A stretch of DNA of 64,000 nucleotides from Thunnus maccoyii (GCF_910596095.1 NC_056538.1:23050501-23114500); one strand, 5' to 3'. Shown: positions 25,601-45,300, counted from the stretch's first letter. Translations and numbers: made by a program. The notes: a model not told the origin generated them from the letters alone.

Positions 25601-28600
25601 AAAAGAGGGCTCACCCTTTCTGTCGGTACACAGGCATGTCCAGCATAGCTTTCCGAGGGAATAGGCGGAGCAGTTTAAGGACCTGCTGCTTCCAGGAGAC
25701 CAGCCTTTTCTTGTGAGTTTCTGTGAAAGCCTGACAGAGAGAGAGAGAAAGAAAAAAGGTTTCAGATTTTCAAAGAGCATTAGCAGGGTTTCAAAAGACG
25801 CTTGTGGAATTTGTGATTTTCCAAAGGAAAGGGCAGGTTTTATTCTGCATTTGAAGAGGAAAAACTATGATAATTACGAGATTCTCTTTCATATAGATAT
25901 ATTTTCCTGATTTAATATTTTAAGGTATTATTTTTTGTGCAATAAGACTAACATCAAGTGCATTTGTAAGAAGGCACGAATTCATGGACACTAATTGCTT
26001 TAATATATTCAGCAAATGAAAAAAACATCATTTGCAGGCTCTAAACTGAATTTGACTGAATTATGTCATACTGCTGAGTACTTATTCACCTTAGATCAAC
26101 CAGTGCCAAATGTTGGTACCTTAAGAGCGGGTTATGTTGTGTTGATAAGATTCCTTATGAGCCTTCAAGAAATTTCTTTCCTGTGTTCCTGTTAGTACTT
26201 TCAGATATCAGCCTTAATTTACTGTTTCATGAGTACAAGCAGAAATAGCCACAGTAAGATGTTTGATGAAGAGCTGAAGATGACAGGCTCTTAGTGCATT
26301 TTCGGCAAACAGCACATCTCCAACACGTAGGCTAAACAACTTATTTTACCTTGTTTATTGATAATTTATTATTGTTTATTTTACCTTACACAACAAAATG
26401 TTCTAAATAAATAACAATGCTAAAATTGAGAAGTTTGGACTTTACAAATGAAATTACATTTCTGTTATTACAGAGAGTAAAGTACCGAAAAAAGGTACTG
26501 GTGGGTACCAGTACTGAATTCCAGGTACCGGTACCAGTTCAAATGTGAACAGTAGCCAACCCTAGCAAGTTCTCACCTCATGTGTCAGACACTTCTCGAT
26601 GAGCTGAAGGTAACAGCTGATATTCTCCTCGTCTGGTCTTGACACCAGCAGCTGGGTGCACACTGAAATAAAAAAAGCCAGGGTTTAATATTCATGTAGA
26701 ATGAGTAAATTTGATAATCATGTTAAACTTATACTGAGGATTACTGCAGGATTTAAACTCTTTTTCTACATGATGAACACTGACAAGGATATATGGATAT
26801 AACTTGTAAAGTATTTTGTTATGTTGTTGATTGTGCCTTGTGTGTGCTTGTGCAAGTGACAAGAGATTTTCCTGGGAAAAAAAACAAAAACATCTCACCT
26901 TTACCCATCACACGGGTGAACTGTCCAGCAATGTCGCCATCTGAGATGGGTGTGGCTGAGGAGTCTCCATCGCAGGGAGGTGGGTTGTGGGTCTGGAAGC
27001 CATCTGAGGCCGGCTCTTTATCTGCTCCTGATTTTGTGGCTTCTGAAGGGGAGGTGGTTGTGTCCCGGGCAGTCTGTGCCGCACTGGGTGGGCTGTAGGC
27101 CTTGATGGGTGTGATGATGATCTGTTGCAGCTCTTGGAGGGCGTTACGCAGGTTTCCTCCTTCCAAAATGTCCTGCAAGGATATAAGGACATTAGTGTCC
27201 CATAGTGTATGAATGAGTCACTGGTACACTTTCGGGTGCAGTGTGACGTTGTGAGTGGATCTGCATTTAAGACTTTTACACTATTGACGTGTCATACAGC
27301 AATACACCGAATCCCTACCAGCCCTGCTCTGTACACTATGTAGCTAAATCACAGGATCATCAATTACTTCACACTCAGTATGAGTAAAAATTCATCAAGA
27401 CAAAATCTGTTTTCAGCTTGAGAAAAACAACATCATCCAGTTTCAATTACCTTTTCTAAAGACTTGAGCACACTCTGCCTCTCTCGCAGTTTCTGGATAC
27501 TCAAGGCAATCTTATGTCGTGCTCCTTTAGTGACGTTCTAAAAAGGAGAGACAGGAGATAACAAGATGGCATGAAAAGCAGACGAGTCATTTCTTGCGGG
27601 AACACTGGGCAATTTATACAGTTACTAAATAACAAACCTAATCACCATCTGTTTCATTAAAGCCAAGGGGCAGAGGCAAAATCGCAACCATTTGTATGTG
27701 TGACTGGGTGGATATAACTGTGGGGTGCATTGCTTAATTTCATGCCTCATTGAGAGTTGATGTATCATCAGGTTTGAAGACAGTAAGGTTCACAATTGAT
27801 AAGGAGGGTGGAATAATCAAAGCCATGCCCCTGTGTATCAAAAAGAAGGCTTAAAAACCTGCGACTCCAGGTGCTGCTCTGTTAGAATCATCATCTCCTC
27901 ATAGGTCATCTGGGAGAAAAGTGATGCATATTTATGAAGGCGAAGACTTTTCAACCATGCGGGAACATCTAGAACAAACACACACCAAGGAACAAAAAAC
28001 AGTTGTTACATTTCAGCTGATATCACTACAGCTGTTGGCAGTGTATGGCTTTTACCATAGCCAAATATCATCTATGTGAGCGCCCTGGGCTTAGTTGGTG
28101 ATGAACTCTGACCTTTCATGCCACTGCCATCCTCCTGGAAAGTGTTGCGTGTGGAGCCCTGGTCTTCTGTCTGCTCACTGCCTGAAGAGGCCACACTGCT
28201 CTGGGGGGAGAGGGGTGCGTGATCTGTTGGAATGAAGTTCTGCCGGCCCCCTGCATCATCCTGGCTAACCCACTCAGAGCCACAAGCCTGGGGACTGGAA
28301 GGGATAACGGACATGGACTTCTTCAGAGGGCTGGGCTGCATCTGCCCACCCAGACCTGAGGAAGAGAATAATTCAAGTATGAGAAAAAACAGAAAAAACA
28401 TTTTTGGAAAAGAAACGTCCACAACACTCTAAGATTCTAAGATGATAAAAGCTACTCAACATCTTAATGGGCGACCAAACTGTCTCCTCTCCATGTTTTC
28501 TCCGCTATTTGAATAAATTACATGTATGAGAAATATAACCTGTGTTATTGCTGTTGATGGGAGAGGACATTCCGCCTGGGAAAGACATGTGTCCGTTCTG

Positions 28601-29355
28601 TCCTGCCGGAGACGTGCTTGATGAGGGAGACTTGTCGTGCCAGGCGTGGCCAGGGTCCAGAGCCTCAGCAGAGCTGGGCCATTCATCTGAGCCCTGGCGG
28701 GGGTGGTAGGGGCTGGAAGGAGCTCGAGAGGAGGATACATAGCCACTGGATAAGTGCTCCTCGAGGTGGTTCAGCCACATGGCCAAAGAGGTGCGGTCAT
28801 CCAGTGTGGTAGCAGGGTGGATAAGCGCGTAGGACAGCAGCTGTCTGCTCTCTTCCACAAACAGGCTACTCTCGATAGTGTGACTCAACACCTTCTGCAG
28901 CAGCTTCATGTACTCACATTTGGCCTCGCTGTTGCGTGGCTGCAGCAAAGGCAGATGGGACAGCAGCAAGGACACCACTTTCTCCTTTGGCTCCTGATGC
29001 CACTGGCTGACAATAGCTAAGGACAAAGGGCAGATAGAGTGTTTCACCAGTGAATGATCTTTCATTATTGGTTTGATACATGCCTTCTTCAATATAAAAA
29101 AAGATAATCAGGGATAATCCATAATGTGTGATAAAATATTCTAATAAATTATCCACTACCTGCATTGTTGGCCTCGGCTTCTAGGATGTGGATCTCTGTG
29201 CAGTCTGCCAGCCAGTGTTCAAGGCATATGTGTAAGAAGCGAGCCTGGGTGCGGGACACCCTCTTCAGGAGGGACAACAGTGCCACCGTCTGTTCACACT
29301 CATTCCAGCCTTTGAACCAATCTGTAAGGATACCTACCTGGTCTCGGAACATCAT
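22673..29355 (-). CDS. samd4b: Smaug homologue 2, SAM domain-containing protein 4B (last exon not placed)
   Basis: Smaug-family RNA-binding translational repressor that recognises stem-loops through its SAM domain; cytoplasmic. Exons on the minus strand: 29355-29160, 29016-28540, 28355-28113, 27968-27859, 27537-27451, 27172-26899, 26662-26577, 25730-25615, 25353-25155, 24652-24526, 22756-22673; all phases agree (666 codons placed). Seen: N-terminal [20 protein letters not shown] with the Smaug similarity region (residues 1-160, [17 protein letters not shown]), [20 protein letters not shown], the SAM domain at about 305-371 ([31 protein letters not shown]), a FTRVMGKVCTQLL block, and the C-terminal [20 protein letters not shown] and [18 protein letters not shown]. 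Residues such as [11 protein letters not shown] and GSEQTE match SAMD4B rather than SAMD4A. The donor after ALG shows the protein continues; the expected short DGTDKTSTI-like end was not found. Mammalian SAMD4B is about 694 aa. Confidence 0.93.
26467..26567. mobile_element. MITE fragment with palindromic GGTACC words, samd4b intron
   Basis: Contains GGTACTGGTGGGTACCAGTACT and CAGGTACCGGTACCAGTTC and ends in AGCCAACCCTAG, the inverted form of the CTAGGGTTGG start of a common fish MITE. Truncated and non-coding; located in an intron next to an acceptor region. Confidence 0.45.
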
Positions 29356-29683
29356 GGCGTGTCTCCTCGGTAAGGAGAACAGGAATGTGTGGAGGGGGAG
29401 TAGGGTACTGGAAAGAACACTTTTCTGACACAGACAGGATCAGTCTCGCCCCGCACAGCGGGGTCGTATTTGCAACAGTCCTGGGATCCCCTCAGACTGG
29501 ACCGAGGGGCCCTCACATGGTTCAGGTGCAGAAGAAACTGCAGACAGGGATGTTGTGTGGATTGTTCAGAAGATGTCTTATGAAGTGAGGCTGAGAGTAT
29601 GTGTCAAATGTAGCTGGTAATGACACGAACAGGAAAAGCTTTTTTGCTCACTCTGGCATGTTCAGGATCACATCATCCGTGCC
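29356..29683 (-). promoter_or_regulatory. samd4b: samd4b 5' UTR part of the first coding exon
   Basis: The exon acceptor TTTAATAG|GGCACGG at 29683 opens a 5' UTR segment that leads into the ATG at 29355. The start is supported by the family-conserved [10 protein letters not shown]. Confidence 0.5.
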
Positions 29684-30996
29684 CTATTAAATCAACAAAC
29701 AGAGAGAACGATCTTAGATGATTACTTCAAATTTTATGTCTACTTCAAATTTAAAATATTAACCAACCCACTATTTAGTTTCAACGCTTATCCATTACCA
29801 ATTTGTTTAGCTTTTCTACTTTTAACATATTCACTGTGATGCCAATCATATTTTTATGTATAAACAAATCAACATGAGTGCTATGACATCCATCCATCCT
29901 ACAGACTTAGTACTTGAATATGTTTTTCCTGTGGTCGTTCTATTCTATTTGAGGACATAAATTTCTCTGCCCAAAAGCTGCAAACAAAAGAGTTATGATC
30001 TTCTTAGATGATGGAAATGATCATTAGCTTGTGAATGACAATCTGCATTGATAATGGGAGATTGATATTTTATTGTAAAGAATAATATATCCATAAGCGA
30101 TAATGGCAACTTTTTCTGATTTCCAAAGTATGGAAATGATAAGGAATATAACACGAAATTGGTGTTCTATAACTTTTCCATAGCTACAGCATGGACCTGA
30201 TATGTATAATTTATTCAGGTTCAAAACAAGATGAGATCTGAGAAATGTCCAAAAAACCTTGCAAATCAATTCCTGAAATTCCTAGTTATAACTGCGACTT
30301 TATGAGTGTTACTTGAGGTAAGCTAATAAACTCTACTCTTGTCATTCATGAGTCATATCATAACAGGCGCAAGCCATTCACAAAAGGTGTGCCAAGCAAG
30401 TTATCGAAAAGATAACAGTCTAGGTCAGTAACGCTGTGAGTACACTAGAATAGGCTGCTATGCAAAGAATACGAGCTGTCATCGGTGCCCTTTATTATGA
30501 TTTACAGTTAATAATAATACATCATTTATCCGATAAAAGTGGGACACAAATATCATGACTAACTAGCAAGAGTAATGTTACATGTCAAAACTACCAACTC
30601 CCAAACACTGCGAACGGTAGCACCTGTAACATTATGAGCTATCATTTTTATTTAAGAACAAACCCGAGTGTCTGACTATTAGCTCTGGTCAGCAAACTGT
30701 TGTTGCGAGGTTTATTAAGTTGAAACAGGCTAACATTACACCCGGCAGCCTTGCATTAAATAGCGGCTGGCCATAGTTAGCTTAGTCGGCCTAGTCTGTG
30801 ATGGGGGATTCAGGATTTGTATTGTTTTTCGTTGACGCTGTTGCTGCTGCTATGCCCCCTTTTCTCCCGTTTCGTACGTGCAAACAGGAACGATAAAAAC
30901 AACGTTTTATTCGACATAAGGTTGAGGCTAGATAACTACATACAGTTATGTGAGTAGACATTTAAAATCAACGGGCTCAAAGGGTTTGTTGTTTAC

Positions 30997-31200
30997 CTTT
31001 GTCAGTTGTCACTGGTTAGCGGGCTAGGCTAAAGTGCTAATGCATAGCTAGCTCGACGGTAGCTTCTTAGCTAGCAAGTTTTGCTAATAGATGCAATAAC
31101 GTTAGCTTAGCTGAAAGAAGCGTAGATTTCGATCCCATACGTGGTATTCCTCAAGGATATTCCTCCACAGCGGCAAGCTCTCGTGGTTTCAGACACACCA
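30997..31200 (-). promoter_or_regulatory. samd4b: samd4b non-coding exon 1 and promoter region
   Basis: The minus strand shows the donor ACTGACAAAG|GTAAACAA at 30997. Surrounding DNA contains many GCTAAC/GTTAGC/GCTAGC words (30730-31110) and scattered CpG. The start site is inferred to lie near 31.1-31.2 kb. The diverging gene gmfg begins 1.6 kb away. Confidence 0.45.
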
Positions 31201-31581
31201 TGTTAAAGAATGTATGTACAAAAATGTTTATTGCAATACAGAAAATAAAGAGTATACGCCTGGAGAAATCTACTTCGATTTTGAGTTGACGTAAGACGTG
31301 GGCACGACGTCATACGTCTGGACGGTACGTAATTTTAGTTTTGTTCCGCCCTCATTCTGGTAGATTAAAAAAACGCTCCCACTCTGTCTAACCAGTAAAC
31401 ACGTCATGTTCTGCAGTAAAAGTGAAGTAGGCACTACAGGCACATGAAAGAAAACAGAAGACATTCATCTTTATATTTACAGCTTATATTTACTGCATAT
31501 ACGGTTTTGGTATGAAAAGTTTCATATTAGTGTTTCAAAGGTGTTTTACTTGTCTGTTACTACTCAATATAGACTAAACTA

Positions 31582-31792
31582 AAGGGATGCAACCAACAAT
31601 TATTTTTATCATGGAATAATCTGTTGATTATTTCTTCAAATATTTGATTGACTGTATTAATCAATTATCCTCAAATTGCTTGTTTTTTTATGACTAACAG
31701 CCCCAAACCCAAATATACTATTAGGCTTACATTTACAAGCAGCAAATTCTGACATTTGAGAGGCCGAGAACAAATGAATGTCTGGCTTTTGT
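31582..31792. mobile_element. TAGRGCTGCAAC MITE copy between samd4b and gmfg
   Basis: Begins AAGGGATGCAACCAACAATT, has CTGTTGATTATTTC and GATTGACTGTATTAATCAATT, and ends in CTGACATTTGAGAGGCCGAGA, matching the order in the copy at position 1. Non-coding. Confidence 0.55.
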
Positions 31793-31927
31793 ACAACTGA
31801 TCATTTCAGCACAAGAGTAAACATTTAAGTCTTACAATGAGGATGTGATACAATGATTGCAGTATTACTCTGAGTGGGTTGAGTGATCAAACTATTCAAA
31901 AAAAAAGCACATAATAATATGATACAC

Positions 31928-31928
31928 A

Positions 31929-31983
<55 letters not shown>
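31928..31983. repeat. (ATT)n microsatellite
   Basis: About 18 uninterrupted ATT units, followed by the repeat-like phrase CAAAGTGCTTTACATCAAATTG, a common 3'-tail word in fish retroposons. Confidence 0.95.
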
Positions 31984-31984
<1 letters not shown>

Positions 31985-32837
31985 GACTTCATTTGTATAG
32001 TATCTTTCATATAGTCAATGCAGCTCAAAGTGCTTTACATCAAATTGTATATGTAAAAGAAATTAGCATGAAACACTTAAATAAATTAAAAGGTGGCAAA
32101 CAAAACATTAAAATATAATAAAATCAGGGTTGAATAATAGCAATAAAATTTAAAATAAGATTAAATAAAATAAAAATTAACTCTTAGTAAGATTCAATAA
32201 AAGCAAGCCATACTACATATGATGCACATGTAGTCAAATAGATTGAAAGAATAATGTAACACTGTGGCAGGTACCTTTTTATGGAGGACATTTGCTGTTT
32301 ATGCTTAAGTACATCTCTCTGCATATATTTCTAAACTTTTACACAGATGCAGGACTTTTGATTAATGTTATACTGTTGTGTAATTGATGCTATGTTTATA
32401 GGATTTCAGTACCTTTCCTACATCTGCAAGTTTCTACACTATTTGATATCCATTCTTATAAAGTAATAGGAAGTGAAAGTAACCCTCACCAATGCAGTGA
32501 TATTGATCGACAACAAATTGTAAAATAAATCTATGTCAACTTCAAATGATGTAGTTATAGTGTTCAAGTTAAATACAATCTCTTCCGCCATGCTGAGATC
32601 CATAGGTTTCGTGTGGGTATTTTTTTCTTTTATGCATTATAGAAGAAGTAACAGATGGTGTCATCTTGTGTCAGTTAAAAGAGGAAGCATCACTATTGCT
32701 TGTTTTCGCTGTGTGTCTGCCCTGCCCTTACTGTCTTAAGAGGATCTTGACAGTCCAACAGTAGCTGTCAGGCGCAAACTGTTTCAGCAAGTCAGCGTCA
32801 CCCTGAAGACAGGAAGGCAGAAAAGGATCCTTTGAGA

Positions 32838-34525
<1,688 letters not shown>

Positions 34526-34602
34526 ATATGCATCTTCCAAACCTTCAAACTGTCTTTTTCATTGTGGAAAAATATCAACTTTGATTGTTGTGTGTTATTG
34601 CT

Positions 34603-34735
34603 ATTAAATGACTTACTGTATGCAACCTATCTAAATCTGTCAGTTTTGTATTGGAACCTTATTCATTTTGGACAAGAACAATCAATTTGTATTGATTGCA
34701 TTGTATTTTAACAACATTGTCAACTGTGCATTAAA
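34603..34735 (+). terminator. gmfg: gmfg polyadenylation signals (ATTAAA)
   Basis: ATTAAA occurs at 34603-34608 and again at 34730-34735, the second directly followed by an A-run. Both lie within about 210 nt of the stop codon. Confidence 0.45.
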
Positions 34736-34883
34736 AAAAAAAAAGTAATCGAATATTTAAGTATTCTAAAATGTTGCACAGACACTCTTGTGCTTTATGG
34801 ACTGATTTTAAATACTAGATCAATTCAATTAAGAAAAACAAATAACTTGACCACTGAGATTCTTAAAAAAACATCACCTGCAT

Positions 34884-34889
34884 TTTATT
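34884..34889 (-). terminator. paf1: paf1 polyadenylation signal (AATAAA)
   Basis: TTTATT on the plus strand gives AATAATAAAATG on the minus strand, about 370 nt after the paf1 stop codon. The convergent gmfg transcript would end within roughly 150 nt. Confidence 0.5.
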
Positions 34890-35256
34890 ATTATCAGTTT
34901 CAAAGCCATAACGCAATCATGTGTGAAAAGCTGAGAGAACAAAGACTTTTTTTTTTTTTGTTACACGATCCTGTACTAAATATCTGACAGACAAAAAACA
35001 GAGGAATGGTATACAAACAGCTACTAGTGCGTGAGCTAAATCTACAAATAAAAACTGTAATAAAGAGAGATGTACCCAGTCCAAAAGTAATGAGCATCTC
35101 ACACACAAATTTAATTTGATATTTGCAATCACTGAGAGGCTACAGCCCCAGACCGAATTAGTATAAAGGGACAGCGACAGCATAACGCTGCCATGTTTGG
35201 AACTGCACATACAGATAAGATAAGTGGCCATCTCCACGCTGTCCGGACCACAGATC

Positions 35257-40416
<5,160 letters not shown>

Positions 40417-40419
40417 GTT

Positions 40420-40560
40420 GATCACAAACTGCTCACAACTGAATGCAAAGTTCTTTGTTTTTACAAATAATCAACACAAATACGTCCAGTGAATACTTCA
40501 ACCCAAAATACGCCACATAGAGCCGTTAAATCTGACCTCCCATCACAAAGTGTAACTGTA
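40420..40560 (-). promoter_or_regulatory. paf1: paf1 5' UTR and promoter region
   Basis: The DNA immediately upstream of the paf1 ATG up to the foldback element at 40688. No precise start site can be read. Intron 1 carries the CGTTAGC/GCTAAC cluster seen at other 5' ends. Confidence 0.35.
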
Positions 40561-40687
40561 ACTGCTTTATTTTGTCCCGGCAGGACAGGACGGTGACCCG
40601 GAACTACAAAGCTGGAGAGCATTTATTTTACTGTGAGCGACCTCTGCTGTTGTGGCATGTGAGGAATACAGGTTAGTGTGTACTTTA

Positions 40688-41356
40688 AGGACGGGTTCAC
40701 ACTTTTTCAGTTCTGTCTTAAAACAATAGTCAGGTGCCCAAATGAACATTGAAATTGTTTTTTCTTGGTTAAATCATCCCTCCTGCTCATACTGGCCATT
40801 AGAAGATCCCTTCATAATACACTTATGATGTAAGTGATGTGGACCAAAATCCACAGTCCTCATTCTGTGCAAAATTGTATTTAAAAGTTTATTTGGAGCT
40901 AATATGAAGCTTCAGCCATCCAAAGTTGCCAAATCAAGTAGATATCTTTAAATGTTACATCTCTTAGTGCCAAAGTCCCTCTTTTTGTTACTATACTTCA
41001 ACCGCAGCTCAACAGAGAAACTCTTTCCAAGGAAACACAAAGAGGGACTTTAATGCTAAAAAGACTGTAAATATGGTAGATATCCACTTGATATGACTAA
41101 CTCAGACTGCTGAAGCCTCATATAAGCTTCAGATACACTTTTAAATGTTTTTTTGCACAAAATGACTGTATGGACACACTGTGGATTTTGGTCCCCATCA
41201 CTTACTTTGAAAGTACACTTTAAGGGGATCTTTTATTAGCCAGTATAAGATAAGAAATACTTTATTGTATGAACAGGAGGAATGATTACAGTGACGAGCA
41301 TTGACTGTTTCAGTGTTCATATGGACATCTGACTTGAAAAATTGTGAACCTATCCT
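40688..41356. mobile_element. Foldback (palindromic) MITE, copy 3, just upstream of paf1
   Basis: Left end AGGACGGGTTCACACTTTTTC; inverted right end AGGATAGGTTCACAATTTTTC. Flanks TTTA and TTGA are degenerate TTAA. The interior is an imperfect palindrome (AAGTAGATATCTTTAAATG against the inverted AGTGGATATCTACCATATTT). About 670 bp, with a short insertion-like GATAAGAAATACTTTATTG near 41247. Confidence 0.75.
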
Positions 41357-42390
41357 TTGATACTCAACAAAAGCATGGCTTGAAAATACTTAAATTTATT
41401 CGATATATTCATACAAAACAACATATCTTTGCCTCAGATACAAAGTGAAACCAAAACTTTACATTGATTTTGTTTAAAAGCAAATCCCTTCAATGACAGA
41501 GAGCAAAAGGGATTACAACAATGTCTGGACAGACCAATAATCTCACAGGCTTGCAAAAGGTTATATATTTTTAGAGTAATATTTCACTTTTATTTAATTT
41601 ACTGGGTGGAACAGTACTGTTTTGAGAGAGTATTCCTATCACGGAGTACATTCTCTTCACTTTTATTTTCCCATTTTAGACACAAAAAAAAAATGTTACT
41701 GTATGTTGATCCTGTTTAGAGTTTGTCTAATGTGTTTGAGGGTTATTTTGTGAAAAGTATTGTAAACCCATAAACCACATTATGAACCCATGATCATCTA
41801 TCTGGGGTCCAAACTTCCACCACCTCCCATATTCATATTAGCTCTTGCTGTGACATCAAACATACAACAAAACATCTGACAATTGTTCATAACATTCATG
41901 TGCCCAGCTGATAACAGATTTACTGCGATCTGACATTTCAAAACACAAATATAGCTGGAAGATAGCAACAACTTTACTTGCATAGAGCAGCTGTATGATC
42001 AAAACACCATCTTGGTGCAAGTCTCAAAATGTAGTTTAATGAAATAATAGAAAAATGCATGGATGAAATCATCCTTTGTAACCCAAGCATTTGCCGCTAC
42101 CCTCATTTAGCTTCCCCAAAATGTGAAAGTGAAAATATAAATGTTACAGCGGTGGGTGTTATACACATTATTCATCGAGCACCTCCTTCTATGTTCATGC
42201 CACAACTCTCCTCCACCTATTTTTCAAAGTGGACCTACTATATTTACCTATGTTATAAAGGACTGTGCACATCAGTGTGCAAGGCAGTCAGTGCAAAGGA
42301 AACAGCTACTGCTTTTCATCTCGAGTCACATAACTGCAACCGCCGTCTATTCAGAGTCCTTTTTAGAGGAGTCCTTGATCTTCTTCTGTC

Positions 42391-43346
42391 TCAGGTCTGC
42401 ATCTCCCTCTGTGTATGAGTATCATCAACTCTGTGGAGACAGACAAAAGATTATACCTTGCACACAGAGACACGAAGCTCATACTGCAAAACAAATCTTA
42501 CAAACTTGATTCATCAAGGTCAAAACAAAGTTCCTACCTGCTCAACATGTATATCATCTGCCCAGGATCATCTGCAAATACCCTGCAACATCAAAAGAAT
42601 GGCTCCATTAAAAGAACATACGCTCACTAACCCATGAAGCGTGTACACACACACTGATTCCATTATGGACATTGTCCATTAGCTCTTAAGTGTTTTTCCA
42701 TCCATCAGTTCAGGACAGGGTTGAGGACCCTTGAGGTCTAAGTTTGGGTCTTATCAAGAAAATTGGGTTGTTTTTAATTTCACTGCATGTCATTCTACCT
42801 TCTCTTCTCTCCCATGACTTCACTGACGAGATTATGGCTTTATTAATCAGTTTTGTCCATAAAAAGGCAGAAAAGATTGAAAATGTGCATCATTATTTCT
42901 ATAAAGTGGGCATATTTAAATGTCTTGCTTTGTCTGAGCAACAATCTCAAATTATATTATAAGATAGATATTTAGTTTAATATCATAGATGTTGATGGAA
43001 ACTAACAAATATTGTCACTTAAAAAATACTTAAATGATTAATCAATTATCAAAGTTGATGCAGATTAATTTTCTCCCAATCAACTAATCGATTCATTCAG
43101 TTGTTTCAGCTCTAGATGAGATCGATGGAGTGTTTGTGGGGGAAACACAGTTAGATATCTGATGGGAAAACCAGTCACTGCAGGGTTAGTATGAAAAACC
43201 AAGGAACACAACTCTTACCCATCTCCCCAGTGGTACAACGCCCGGTCTTGGTAGAACATGGAGAGAAACAGCCACACACTTATCGTCTCGACCCAGAAGA
43301 TGACAAAAAGGAACCATAGTGATGAGAGCAGGACTTCACACAACAT
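42391..43346 (-). CDS. Unrecognised 70-aa putative single-pass membrane protein
   Basis: Model on the minus strand: 43346-43219, 42582-42538 and 42430-42391. Phases agree (128+45+40 nt = 71 codons with stop) and the splice sites are good (GATGG|GTAAGA, GTTGCAG|GGTATTT, GAGCAG|GTAGGA, TCCACAG|AGTTG). The product begins MLCEVLLSSLWFLFVIFW, continues VETISVWLFLSMFYQDRALY, then HWGDGVFADDPGQMIYMLS, and ends VDDTHTQREMQT. Residues about 6-32 are strongly hydrophobic with one Glu (VET), consistent with one membrane segment and a short polar acidic tail. The coding exon begins at acceptor TTCCTTACAG (43355); a 5' UTR exon probably lies at 45.2 kb. I do not recognise the family. It could be a small integral membrane protein or part of a longer gene; transcript evidence would decide. 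Confidence 0.5.
42830..43116. mobile_element. TAGRGCTGCAAC MITE copy, intron of the small gene
   Basis: Carries TTGTCTGAGCAACAATCT, AATGATTAATCAATTATCAA and the terminal CAACTAATCGATTCATTCAG...TTTCAGCTCTAG found in the other copies. Non-coding. Confidence 0.6.
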
Positions 43347-44118
43347 TCTGGAGATCTGTAAGGAAGACAACAGATAGAACAGTATGTGATGCCTGCTAGA
43401 ATATACTGGGTCTATTGAAAGTATTTCAATAGACTCCTCTGACTTTTTCGTATTATTCCTCTACTTTGAATAAGGGTTCGTCAGTAAGACAATATGAATT
43501 TGTCTACTGTTAAAGATTTTGCAATACCGTTAATACAGAGTTGATATCATTTACATTACCACTTTGATAACTCTGGGTATCAAACCATTTTGGGAAACGA
43601 TGAAAATCATGTTGTGAGTTCATATCTGGATCTATGACCAAAATGTTGCTGTTTTCAGTAAGCTAGCAGCGTGTGGGACCTCTCTACTTTGTTTGCATGA
43701 TTTCCTTCACATCTTTGCGTTACTAAACTTATTATGCATGCATAAACATTAAAATAGGAAATATTATAAATAATATTAAGTTTGATATGCATATAGCAAG
43801 GCAACGAAGGATGCTAAATGTTTTTTATTCTGGCATGATTTAGATGTTGAGTACATTCATTCATCATTCTTCTCATACTGTATTTGGTTTATGCAAGTCT
43901 ACCCCATGTTTGAATATGACATTTACAGTATGTCACATAAAATACTGGTACAGTGAGTAATATATCTGGATAACTAGCATTACACAAAACAAACTGTAAC
44001 ATTAAAATATATAGCTACAGTTAGACATAACAAATGCCACAATAAATGTATACAAAAGCACTGTATGTTAGTAACATATAAACTGTACAAGGTTTATTTA
44101 CAAAAGATAGGCTATTTG

Positions 44119-44650
44119 TAGTGGTGGAATGTTACTAAGTACATTTACTCAAGTACTGTACTTAAGTACACATTTGAGGTACTTGTACTTATCTTGAGTA
44201 TTTCAATTTTATGCTATTTTGTACATTTCATTGTTTAAATTGTCTGTTCTTTTCTTTTTTTTAAGTAAGCACTTTGTGTGAAAGGTGCTATATAGCTAAA
44301 TAAAGTGTGTTAAAAAAACAAAAAAAACAACATATGATACACTTAATATAATATGATGCAGTACTATTACTATTATATTCCCAAAATATCTTAAATTGGC
44401 TCCACAATGATAAACTATATTAAAATGCTCTTACAAGTATTTGTTGGTGATAAAAACAAACAATAAAATATATTATAATGATATGACTCTAAAAGAAGCC
44501 AGTCTGTATAATGAGTACTTAAAGTTAATTTTGCTGATGATACTTTTATACTAAGTAACATTTGGAAATTCAGGACTTTTAATTGTAATGGAGTATTTTT
44601 ATAGATGATAGTTCTTTTACTTAAGGATCTGAATACTTCTTCCGCCACTG
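44119..44650. mobile_element. hAT-type MITE, CAGTGGTGG ends, target duplication
   Basis: Begins (T)AGTGGTGGAATGTTACTAAG with ACTCAAGTACTGTACTTAAG following, and ends GAATACTTCTTCCGCCACTG. Flanks gctatttg (44111-44118) and gatatttt (44651-44658) match at 6 of 8 positions. Same family as the element at 2900. Lies in the inferred intron 1 of the small gene. Confidence 0.7.
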
Positions 44651-45221
44651 GATATTTTATAGATTAGCTGATGTTGCCAAAACGGTTGCTAAACACTTTT
44701 TTTTCTTTTTTCATTTTGCTGGTAGCTAAAACCTAAGTTATGATACCAGCGTCAAAGCATTTTCTTAATGTAACGTTAGTCAATTAACTTAAAGATACAG
44801 CTAAGTTAACCGACACCGACGTTATTTCAGTTCTGTACCGTTACAGTCGTTTAACGTTAATGTTATAAAGTTGTCATAGTGATAATGACGTTGACTAGCT
44901 CGCTAGCTTGGCAGCTAACGTTACAGTATAAAGTTATTGTGCTAGCCTGCTAATGCTAGCTAGCCCCCAGTTCGTGTAGCTAGTTCAGCTAATAATTAAA
45001 TGTTTGAATTTGACATGAAAGGTTAAATTTAACGTGATTAAGGCATCACCAATGCAAAAAACAGCAATTCAGTTACACAAGTGGATCAAAGTGGAGCTAC
45101 TTTGATTTACGTTACGTTCGCGACGTTACATATTGTCCCAGTTCCATATTATATAATATATAACATATTATAACGTTCTTAAAATAAATATATAGTCGTG
45201 CTGTATAACTATGTGCTTACT

Positions 45222-45300
45222 CAAATGAAAGACGCTTGAGACGGCATTCCCTCTGCAGGTTAGGAAAACATTTTGTTTACAATGCTCATCACGTATCGTC
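45222..45300 (-). promoter_or_regulatory. Probable 5' non-coding exon and promoter of the small gene
   Basis: Minus strand shows GTCTTTCATTTGA|GTAAGCAC, a donor at about 45222, in a locally CpG-containing region (CGTCACG, CGCATCG). An ATG in this exon opens only an eight-codon uORF (MPSQASFI). The link to the coding exon at 43355 is inferred. Confidence 0.35.
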
